Shown: in pieces, positions 1-5,822 of the stretch
Layout: each line of letters starts with the position of its first letter
Position numbering within the stretch: the first letter of the stretch is position 1
Assembly: GCA_018262135.1 (NCBI GenBank)
Contig: JAGTSD010000069.1
Span: forward strand, 1-7,937
Direction of reading: 5' to 3'
Length of the DNA: 7,937 nucleotides
DNA from: Pseudomonadota bacterium
GTDB taxonomy: Bacteria; Pseudomonadota; Gammaproteobacteria; Competibacterales; Competibacteraceae
Notes under the pieces: model-generated
What the model was told of the DNA's origin: nothing
Database searches by the model: none
The model's input: only the letters and a program-made list of their open reading frames with translations
Position numbers and translations under genes: made by a program

Positions 1-2
1 GC

Positions 3-347
3 GCCCCCCCCGACCCTAGGACCTATGGCCGGCTGTTCGAACAGTGGCTGATTCTGGAGACTTGGCGTCAACTTCAATACGCGGGGTCGGAAACCCGTTT
101 ATTCTTCTGGCGCACCAATACCGGCGCCGAAGTGGATTTGCTGGTCGAACGCCATGGGGAACTGATCGGCGCCTATGAATTCAAGTCGGCCCCCGAGGTG
201 GGGGGAGATGACTTTTCCGGTTTACGCGCTTTCCGCGGCGAGCATCCCGATGTTCCACTGTCGGTCGTTTACCGTGGGCAATGCGCCTACCGTACCGACG
301 ACATCCATGTCATTCCCTGGCAAAAGTTCGTGGAACTGGAGTGCTGA
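3..347 (+). CDS. C-terminal part of an AAA family ATPase with DUF4143 domain (5' end outside window)
   Basis: The frame is open from the window edge to the TGA at 345-347, giving about 114 residues of a protein whose N-terminal part lies outside. The visible part reads like the DUF4143 domain that follows the P-loop (AAA_14) domain in a large family of bacterial and archaeal ATPases. It shows a GRLFEQWLILE helix, then FFWRTNTGAEVDLLVE, then AYEFKSAPE. The EVD and E-x-K pattern resembles a PD-(D/E)xK nuclease-like fold, as known for this domain. The cellular role of the family is not settled; members are widespread and often found in accessory DNA. The ATPase motifs cannot be checked here. The gene converges on the yciK-like gene with 92 nt between the two stops. 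The family call is fairly safe; a specific function is not. Confidence 0.8.
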   Translation, partial: APPDPRTYGRLFEQWLILETWRQLQYAGSETRLFFWRTNTGAEVDLLVERHGELIGAYEFKSAPEVGGDDFSGLRAFRGEHPDVPLSVVYRGQCAYRTDDIHVIPWQKFVELEC

Positions 348-350
348 GGC

Positions 351-391
351 CAAAAGGGGCAGGGGGCAGAGGACAGACTCCCTTCCCTTTG
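351..391. terminator. Possible hairpin between two convergent genes
   Basis: An imperfect inverted repeat pairs CAAAAGGGGCAGGG (351-364) with CCCTTCCCTTTG (380-391), with one bulge and a small internal mismatch. It lies between the stops of the DUF4143 ATPase gene (+) and the yciK-like gene (-), where a shared terminator would be expected. Read on the minus strand, the distal arm ends in CCCCTTTTG, which is only weakly U-rich; on the + strand no T run follows. This is a guess from position and base pairing. Confidence 0.25.
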
Positions 392-439
392 TCAGACAGG
401 GCCTGGTAGGGGGTATGGACGGAGCCTCTCGCCGTCCCC

Positions 440-1183
440 TCAATCCTGGGCGTGGAAGGTCCGACCGGTGACGCCTTTGCTGTCTGGCCCCAGCAGATAC
501 AGATAGGTAGCGAGAATATCCTCGGGTTTGGCCCATTCGGCCGGGTCGCGTCCCGGATAGGCCCGCATCATCAGTTCGGTGCGAACCCGGCCTGGCTCGA
601 TGCTGTTGACCCGAATGGGAGTATTGGCCTCCAGTTCGCTGGCCAGCAACTTCATCAGCGTCTGGGCGCCGCTCTTGGCGACCGCGTAGGCACCCCAATA
701 GGCTCGACCTTCCTCCCCGACCTGATCGGCGGTAAACACGACCGAGGCGTCGGGGGAGCGGTTCAGCAGGCCCAGCACGGCCTGGGTCAGCAGGAACGGC
801 GCATTGAGGTTGACCTGCAAAATCCGGTACCAGAGTTCGATGTCGTAATTGACGATTGGCGTGAGCCCTGCGAACAGGGCGGCGTTGTGCAGCAGCCCGT
901 CCAGCCGGCCAAATTCCGTCTCCAGGACGCGAGCCAGGTCGGCGTAATCCTTGGGCGTCGCGCCTTCCAGATTCATCGGGTAGATGGCCGGCTTGGGACC
1001 GCCCGCCTGCTCGATCTCATCATAGACCCGCTCCAGCTTGCGGATGGTGCGGCCCAGCAGAATCACGCTGGCGCCGTGGCTGGCTAACCGGCGCGCGGCG
1101 GCGCGGCCGATGCCGTCACCGGCACCCGTCACCAGAATGACCTGGTCTTTCAGCAGATCGGCGGCAGGCTGATAGTCCTTCAT
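440..1183 (-). CDS. yciK: YciK-type short-chain dehydrogenase/reductase
   Basis: A 247-residue protein of the classical SDR fold, aligning along its length with E. coli YciK, an NAD(P)-dependent oxidoreductase of unproven substrate. The cofactor motif TGAGDGIG is at residues 19-26, with LLGR at 42-45 after the second strand. HNAA is at 99-102 (the NAG motif), the structural Asn of VNLNA is at 125, and the catalytic Tyr166 and Lys170 lie in WGAYAVAK. IEPGRVRTEL at 195-204 matches the family's NPG.T segment. The residue 13 before Tyr166, normally the catalytic Ser, is Asp153 in FTADQVGEEG, and no Ser lies close by. The ATG at 1183 is preceded by AAGG with 8 nt spacing. It is the last gene of a four-gene minus-strand cluster, 40 nt after the squalene-synthase-like gene. 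Family call firm; activity uncertain because of the serine change. Confidence 0.9.
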   Translation of the reverse strand: MKDYQPAADLLKDQVILVTGAGDGIGRAAARRLASHGASVILLGRTIRKLERVYDEIEQAGGPKPAIYPMNLEGATPKDYADLARVLETEFGRLDGLLHNAALFAGLTPIVNYDIELWYRILQVNLNAPFLLTQAVLGLLNRSPDASVVFTADQVGEEGRAYWGAYAVAKSGAQTLMKLLASELEANTPIRVNSIEPGRVRTELMMRAYPGRDPAEWAKPEDILATYLYLLGPDSKGVTGRTFHAQD

Positions 1184-1223
1184 GGCGATACCTTGTATGC
1201 GCGAGGTTAATGAACACAGTTTA

Positions 1224-2090
1224 CTATGGCGTTGCCGAGCGCCGGTAGCAGCGCTTTTCGTGACGGCGCAAGCGCCAGGCGAGCCACAGTTTGCGCAGCG
1301 GCGTCAGATGGGTGCGCTGTTCCAGCAACCGGTAGTCGTCCTCGGCGATTTCCTCCAGCAGCGCCAGCGCCAGTTCCAGGCGGATCAATAGACTGCACTG
1401 GGCGTGGCGGTCGGCATCCGGCAAGTATTCCAGCGCCCGGCGGTGATAGGCGCGAATTCGCTCGGCCTGAAAGGCGAACAGTTCTCGAACCCGATCCGTA
1501 GTTTGCGCCGCCAGCAGATCGCCGGGCTGGACGCCAAAGCGGCGCATTTCGTCCTCGGGAAAATAACACCGTCCCTGCCGAGCCTGGGCGCGCGCGTCGT
1601 ACAACAGTTCGAATAACAGCAGCAGCGCGCCGGCCTCGTGGGCAAAGCGGGGAGTGGCGCGCCGGTCCTGGTAGCCCAGAATTTCGGCCGCCAGCAGCGC
1701 CGGAATGCTGCCGCGCCGATGTACGTACAAGGTCAGTTCGGTGAAACTGGGATAGACGCCATAGTCCAAATCCATCGCTACCCCGTCCAGGATTTCCCGA
1801 AAATATTCCTCGGGCAGATTAAACCGGCTCAACCGTGGGTGCAGGGCGCGAGTCACGGGATGCTGCGGTTCGCCCGCGAACAACCGACCGATCTCGGCCC
1901 GCCACCAGTCCAGCTTGACCTGGGCCACGCCCGGACCGCCGGACTCGCTGGCGATGGAGGCAGTTTCGAGCTGAAAAGCCTGGAGTGCGGTCAGCGTTTG
2001 CCGTTGAACATGCGGCAGTCCCAGCAGGCTGTAACGGAAATCCAAACCCTGGCGGGCCGCCAGGTCGTGGCAATAATCATCGGGACTCAT
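1224..2090 (-). CDS. Squalene/phytoene synthase-fold protein lacking most catalytic aspartates (NDUFAF6-like)
   Basis: A 288-residue protein with the all-helical head-to-head prenyl synthase fold. The N-terminus MSPDDYCHDLAA and the RYSLLGLP segment (19-26) match the usual SPxxYC and YSFLFLP of phytoene and squalene synthases. The first aspartate motif (DDxxD, expected in ALYAFCREVDDIVDE) is replaced: residues 35-49 read ALQAFQLETASIASE, so all three Asp are gone. In the second motif (DxxxD), Asp165 is kept but the second is Gln169 in YDARAQARQGRCYFP. The basic C-terminal tail (about 266-284) is rich in Arg and Lys. Known family biology: active synthases need both motifs to bind Mg-diphosphate, whereas human NDUFAF6, a complex I assembly factor, has the same fold without them and a similar AF-x-x-E segment. 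I infer a non-catalytic or altered role. Upstream in frame there is only a TGA 15 codons before and no better start than ATG 2090; the Shine-Dalgarno is weak. It sits 51 nt after the DUF4124 gene. Confidence 0.85.
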   Translation of the reverse strand: MSPDDYCHDLAARQGLDFRYSLLGLPHVQRQTLTALQAFQLETASIASESGGPGVAQVKLDWWRAEIGRLFAGEPQHPVTRALHPRLSRFNLPEEYFREILDGVAMDLDYGVYPSFTELTLYVHRRGSIPALLAAEILGYQDRRATPRFAHEAGALLLLFELLYDARAQARQGRCYFPEDEMRRFGVQPGDLLAAQTTDRVRELFAFQAERIRAYHRRALEYLPDADRHAQCSLLIRLELALALLEEIAEDDYRLLEQRTHLTPLRKLWLAWRLRRHEKRCYRRSATP

Positions 2091-2141
2091 GGGAATGGCG
2101 ATCCGCTGGAATTGTTGATGGCGCGCGTTGATTCACTCGCC

Positions 2142-2552
2142 CTATCGTTGCTCGCGCAACAGTTGCCGTTCGCCTTCGCGCACCTGGGTGGAGCGAATGG
2201 TGGATAGAGAACTGTCTTCTTCCCTCAGTTCCTTGGCGGGGATATCGGGCGGTGGTCGGGCGCCATACTGAATCTTGCCCTCGGCGTCGGTCCAGGTGTA
2301 GATACGCTGGGTGGGCTGCACGGTCACCGGCTTGGCGTTGAGCTGGACCGGTTCACCGGCCTGGCCCGCCGGCAGGCGGTTGCCGTAATGCACCCGGCCG
2401 GCGGCATCCTTCCAGGTATAAACTTCGCCGTCGCCAGCAAACGCCAATGCGCCCGGCAGCGCCAGCAGTAACGCCCCTGCCAGGCGCAACCCTCGTCGGC
2501 CGATCCACGGATGATGACGCCGTGATTCAGATGAGCGGTTCAGGCCATTCAT
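2142..2552 (-). CDS. Secreted protein with two DUF4124 repeats
   Basis: A 136-residue protein. After a basic stretch (RRHHPWIGRRGLRL) there is a hydrophobic segment at about 22-38 ending in AFA, a likely signal peptidase I site after residue 39, so export to the periplasm is expected. Two copies of the DUF4124 motif follow: VYTWKDAAGRVHYGNRLP at 44-61 and IYTWTDAEGKIQYGARPP at 84-101. DUF4124 proteins are common in gammaproteobacteria; they usually carry one N-terminal copy of this W-x-D-x-x-G-x-x-x-Y motif and have no proven function. The C-terminal third (104-136) is charged and probably helical or disordered. The ATG at 2552 lies inside the end of the stress-protein gene, overlapping it by 26 nt, and has no clear Shine-Dalgarno; translational coupling is plausible. 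No alternative ATG exists before the signal peptide. Confidence 0.8.
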   Translation of the reverse strand: MNGLNRSSESRRHHPWIGRRGLRLAGALLLALPGALAFAGDGEVYTWKDAAGRVHYGNRLPAGQAGEPVQLNAKPVTVQPTQRIYTWTDAEGKIQYGARPPPDIPAKELREEDSSLSTIRSTQVREGERQLLREQR

Positions 2553-3048
2553 TGCTGGAGCTATCGCTAACGGGAACGATCAATACGGGCCGCTTGGACA
2601 ACAGGGTGAGCCGGCGAGTGGTCGAACCCAGAAAATCAATGCGCCGGGCGCCACCGGTGTGGGTGCCCATGATGATCAGATCCGCTTCGCAACGGTCGGC
2701 CTCGTGCAGGATGACTTCGTAGGGAACGCCGCTGACCACGCGGATTTCCGAAATGATCGCGGTCTGCGCGAGCGTGGCGCCGAGTTCTTCCGCACAGAAT
2801 GCTTCCAGCCGCTTGTGGAATTTCTCCAGGATGCCGTGGGTCGCTTCCTGATCCAGTTCCCGCGCCTTTTCCAGCGACAGATAGGATTCCATCAGGAACC
2901 GAACCGAATTGTTCAACGGCTCGACCACGTGCAGCAGGACAATCCGGGCGTTGTGTTGCTGGGCCAGACCGACCGCGTAACGAAAGACCGTGCGTGTATG
3001 GCTGCCTAGAGCGGTGGTGTACAGGATGGTCTTGATTTGGGGAAGCAT
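2527..3048 (-). CDS. Universal stress protein, UspA family
   Basis: A 173-residue single-domain Usp protein. It has the N-terminal strand (KTILYTT), the IVLLHVVEP strand at 36-44, and the C-terminal IIMGTHTGG...DFLGSTTRRL...RPVLIVPV at 125-160. The ATP-binding pattern G-2x-G-9x-G-S/T is nearly complete: Gly128, Gly141 and Ser142 are present, but position 131 is Thr, not Gly. The acidic residue normally found after the first strand (as in VAVDGS) is Ala13 here, so nucleotide binding may be weaker. The family acts in the cytoplasm in stress and growth-arrest responses, often as dimers; the target of this one is unknown. ATG 3048 has GGAG about 8 nt upstream. It is the first gene of the minus-strand cluster and is divergent from sthA. 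Confidence 0.9.
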   Translation of the reverse strand: MLPQIKTILYTTALGSHTRTVFRYAVGLAQQHNARIVLLHVVEPLNNSVRFLMESYLSLEKARELDQEATHGILEKFHKRLEAFCAEELGATLAQTAIISEIRVVSGVPYEVILHEADRCEADLIIMGTHTGGARRIDFLGSTTRRLTLLSKRPVLIVPVSDSSSNEWPEPLI

Positions 3049-3253
3049 AGCGCGCTCCGGGTTCGAGGTTACAATAGTCGCATGGCTGATGTTCAGGTCA
3101 GCCCGTTGACCCGTGATTTGGTGATTTTTAGTGTAGTCCCTGATGTGCTCTATTTTGCCTCAGTCAGCAAGGGAGACTAAACTATATTGTCAACTATCAG
3201 AAACCGGTGGAGCGTCTCTGCGTCTTCCGCCGAAACCACCGACGAGCGCGACA
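3049..3253. promoter_or_regulatory. Divergent promoter region between the usp gene and sthA
   Basis: This 205-base spacer must hold the start signals of both the minus-strand cluster and sthA. It is more AT-rich than its flanks around 3117-3190. For the + strand, TTGACC at 3106-3111 with TAGTGT at 3129-3134 (17 nt apart), or TTGCCT at 3155-3160 with TAAACT at 3178-3183 (17 nt), are possible sigma-70 elements. For the minus strand, TATTGT (complement of 3071-3076) with TGACCT (complement of 3095-3100, 18 nt) is a weak candidate. None is a strong consensus, so the exact start points are guesses. No clear operator palindrome or riboswitch was seen. Confidence 0.4.
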
Positions 3254-4657
3254 ATGAACGATCAGAAGTACGACGTCATCGTGATCGGTACCGGCCCCGG
3301 AGGAGAGGGAGCCGCCATGAAAGCCGCCAAAGACGGAAAGTCGGTGGCGGTCATCGAGAAACACCACCTGGTCGGCGGGGGCTGCACCCATTGGGGCACC
3401 ATCCCGTCCAAGGCGCTGCGGCACGCCATCAACCGGATGTTGGAGTTCAACACCAGCCCGGCGTTCCGTTCTGCGCTCGGCCATGCTCTGAAGCTGTCCT
3501 ATCCCGATCTGTTACGCTCTGCTGAATCCGTGATCGCCCGCCAGACGGCCATGCGCCGGGATTTTTACGAGCGTAACCGGGTCCGGCTCTACCACGGTCA
3601 CGCCAAATTCCTCGACGCGCACACCCTGGAAGTGCGTTCCGGCCAGAAGACCGAGCCGACCATCCTGACGGCCGATGCCTTCGTCATTGCCTGCGGCTCG
3701 CATCCATTCCGGCCCCGCGATATTGACTTCAACCACCCCCACCTCTTCGATAGCGACACCCTGCTCAGCATGTCTACCACGCCCCGTTCCATTCTCATCT
3801 ACGGTGCGGGGGTGATCGGCTGCGAGTACGCCAGCATCTTCCGCAACATGGGCTGTAAGGTGGACCTGGTGGACACTCGCGCGCAACTGCTGTCCTTCCT
3901 CGATGACGAAATCGCCCATGCCCTTAGCTATCACCTGCGCGACCAGGGCGTGATGATCCGCCACAATGAGGAATACGAGGCGGTGGAGGGCCTGCCGGAC
4001 GGCGTGGTGATGAGCTTCAAGTCCGGCAAGCGGATCAAGGCTGACGTGCTGCTGTGGGCCAACGGTCGCACCGGCAATACCGCCAACATGGGGCTGGAAG
4101 ATCTGGGTGTCGTGCCCAACAGCCGTGGCCAGATCAAGGTGGATGAGAACTACCGCACCGCCCTGCCGCACATCTACGCGGTGGGCGACGTGATCGGCTA
4201 TCCCAGCCTGGCCAGTGCTGCCTATGATCAGGGCCGCTTCGCCGCGACCCATCTGCTCAGCGGCGTTTGCGACCATCATCTGGTGGACTACATCCCAACC
4301 GGCATTTACACCTCACCGGAGATCAGTTCGGTGGGTCGCACCGAGCGCGAACTGACCGAGGCGCGGGTGCCCTACGAGGTTGGTCACGCCTATTTCAAGA
4401 GCCTGGCGCGCGCCCAGATCACCGGCCGCACCGTCGGGATTCTCAAGCTGCTGTTCCAGCGCGACACCCTGGAAATTCTGGGCATTCACTGCTTCGGCGA
4501 CCAGGCGGCCGAGATCGTCCACATCGGCCAGGCGATCATGGCCCAGCGGGGCGAAGCCAACAGCATCCAGTACTTCGTCAATACCACGTTCAATTATCCG
4601 ACCATGGCCGAGGCCTATCGGGTGGCGGCGTTGAACGGTTTGAATCGGCTGGCCTGA
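3254..4657 (+). CDS. sthA: Soluble pyridine nucleotide transhydrogenase (SthA/UdhA)
   Basis: A 467-residue cytoplasmic flavoprotein that passes hydride between NADPH and NAD+, usually to remove excess NADPH. It matches E. coli SthA nearly end to end. The FAD-binding GTGPGGEG is at 12-19, [17 protein letters not shown] at 41-57, the NAD(P)-binding [11 protein letters not shown] at 184-194, and the second FAD motif YAVGDVIG at 308-315. The C-terminal dimer segment [20 protein letters not shown] is at 446-465. As is characteristic of SthA, the redox disulfide of related dehydrogenases is absent: Cys44 is present, but the second Cys is Thr49, and the active-site His-Pro motif is NYPT. ATG 3254 gives the family's [12 protein letters not shown] start; a longer in-frame opening to 3143 has no family similarity and is not used. 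pilU follows after 13 nt. Confidence 0.97.
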   Translation: MNDQKYDVIVIGTGPGGEGAAMKAAKDGKSVAVIEKHHLVGGGCTHWGTIPSKALRHAINRMLEFNTSPAFRSALGHALKLSYPDLLRSAESVIARQTAMRRDFYERNRVRLYHGHAKFLDAHTLEVRSGQKTEPTILTADAFVIACGSHPFRPRDIDFNHPHLFDSDTLLSMSTTPRSILIYGAGVIGCEYASIFRNMGCKVDLVDTRAQLLSFLDDEIAHALSYHLRDQGVMIRHNEEYEAVEGLPDGVVMSFKSGKRIKADVLLWANGRTGNTANMGLEDLGVVPNSRGQIKVDENYRTALPHIYAVGDVIGYPSLASAAYDQGRFAATHLLSGVCDHHLVDYIPTGIYTSPEISSVGRTERELTEARVPYEVGHAYFKSLARAQITGRTVGILKLLFQRDTLEILGIHCFGDQAAEIVHIGQAIMAQRGEANSIQYFVNTTFNYPTMAEAYRVAALNGLNRLA

Positions 4658-4670
4658 AGCGGAGAAACCC

Positions 4671-5822
4671 ATGGACATCACCCCTTATCTGAAACTGATG
4701 GTTGACAAAAGCGCCTCCGACCTGTTTTTTCATGTTGGCGCGCCGGTCAACATCAAAATTGACGGCGTGGTGCGCCCGATCGGGAACAAAGTACTGGGAC
4801 CCGGTCAGGTGCGCGAGATCGCCTATTCGGTCATGAAGGACGACCAGGTCAAGGAGTTCGAACACGAATGGGAACTCAACTTCGCGATTCCCCTGCACGG
4901 GGTCGGGCGGTTCCGTTCCAACGTGTTCCGGCAGCGCGGCGAAGTGTCCATGGTGATCCGCTACATCAAGGGCGATATTCCCCAGGTGGAGGAGCTGGGT
5001 CTGCCGTCCCTGCTGCGGCAACTGGTGATGGAAAAGCGCGGTCTGGTGATGCTGGTGGGTGCCACGGGCTGTGGCAAATCCACCACCCTGGCGGCGATGA
5101 TTGACCATCGCAACTCCAGCGCACCGGGCCACATCATTACCGTCGAAGATCCGATTGAATTTACCCACCAACACAAGAAATCGGTGATCGCCCAGCGCGA
5201 AATCGGTATTGATACTCACAGCTATGAAAACGCTCTGCGCAGCGCCATGCGCGAGGCGCCGGACGTGATTCTGGTGGGCGAGGTCCGCGCCCGCGAGGTG
5301 ATGAAGTACGTGCTGACCTTCGCCGAGACCGGCCATCTGGTGCTGACCACCCTGCACGCCAACAGCGCCAACGGTGCCCTGGAGCGCATCGTCAACTTCT
5401 TCCCGGAGGACGTTCGGCCGCAGTTGCTGATGGACCTGGCGCTGAATCTGCGCGCCATCATCTCGCAACGGCTGATCCGCTCGCTGAGCGGCGGCCTGGT
5501 GCCGGCGGTGGAAGTGTTGCTGAATACGCCCTACATCGCCGATCTGATCCAGAAGGGCAAGATTGATTACGTCAAGGACGCGATGGAACAGTCCACCGAA
5601 TCGGGTACCCAGACCTTCGATCAGTCACTGTTCAAACTGTACCGTGAAGGCAAGATTTCCAGGGAGGAAGCCATCAAGAACGCCGATTCCAAGAACAATG
5701 TTGGCTTGCAAATCCGGTTGGCCGAGGGCGCGGAGTCTACCCCCAGCCGGCGAGCGGCCAGCATGGCCGATCTGGCCATTCATGACGAAGAAGATAACCG
5801 GGGTCAGACGTTTGGCCTCTGA
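4671..5822 (+). CDS. pilU: Type IV pilus retraction ATPase PilU (PilT-dependent)
   Basis: A 383-residue hexameric ATPase of the PilT/VirB11 secretion family. It acts at the cytoplasmic base of the type IV pilus machine, where PilU supports PilT in pilus retraction and twitching. The N-terminal PAS-like domain (about 1-100) begins MDITPYLKLMVDKSASDLFFH. The Walker A GATGCGKST is at 130-138, with Cys where PilT usually has Ser. The Asp box IITVEDPIEF is at 155-164, Walker B APDVILVGE with Glu204 at 196-204, and the His box LTTLHANSAN at 225-234. REIGIDTHSYENALR and FFPEDVRPQLLMDLALNLRAI fit PilU better than PilT, and the PilT AIRNLIRE motif near the C-terminus is absent (residues 287-296 are PYIADLIQKG). 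A polar tail of about 30 residues ends the protein. GGAG at 4661-4664 lies 6 nt before ATG 4671. pilT, often the neighbour, is not in the window. Confidence 0.92.
   Translation: MDITPYLKLMVDKSASDLFFHVGAPVNIKIDGVVRPIGNKVLGPGQVREIAYSVMKDDQVKEFEHEWELNFAIPLHGVGRFRSNVFRQRGEVSMVIRYIKGDIPQVEELGLPSLLRQLVMEKRGLVMLVGATGCGKSTTLAAMIDHRNSSAPGHIITVEDPIEFTHQHKKSVIAQREIGIDTHSYENALRSAMREAPDVILVGEVRAREVMKYVLTFAETGHLVLTTLHANSANGALERIVNFFPEDVRPQLLMDLALNLRAIISQRLIRSLSGGLVPAVEVLLNTPYIADLIQKGKIDYVKDAMEQSTESGTQTFDQSLFKLYREGKISREEAIKNADSKNNVGLQIRLAEGAESTPSRRAASMADLAIHDEEDNRGQTFGL
5800..5814 (+). promoter_or_regulatory. Candidate ribosome binding site and TTG start inside the pilU end
   Basis: GGGG at 5800-5803 lies 8 nt before TTG 5812-5814, which is in frame with the aminotransferase and overlaps the last codons of pilU (stop 5820-5822). 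The next in-frame ATG, 5845, has no Shine-Dalgarno-like sequence within 15 nt. An overlapping, coupled start at TTG is therefore the better reading, though not proven. Confidence 0.4.

Noticed and set aside
452..1087. A 211-codon + strand frame opposite yciK
   Set aside because: Antisense to an SDR gene with all cofactor motifs in place; no similarity visible.
1638..2207. A 189-codon + strand frame across the squalene-synthase-like gene
   Set aside because: It is antisense to a gene with a clear fold signature, and it crosses the junction to the DUF4124 gene without any domain of its own.
3143..3253. Upstream in-frame extension of sthA
   Set aside because: The extra 37 residues have no similarity to the SthA N-terminus, and the family start [12 protein letters not shown] is at 3254. 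The extension covers the likely promoter region.
3512..4279. A 255-codon minus-strand frame opposite sthA
   Set aside because: sthA matches its family along its full length on the + strand. The antisense product has no recognisable motif and no good start signal.
4590..5468. A 292-codon minus-strand frame opposite pilU
   Set aside because: Shadow of pilU; rich in His and Gln, with no domain and no ribosome binding site of note.
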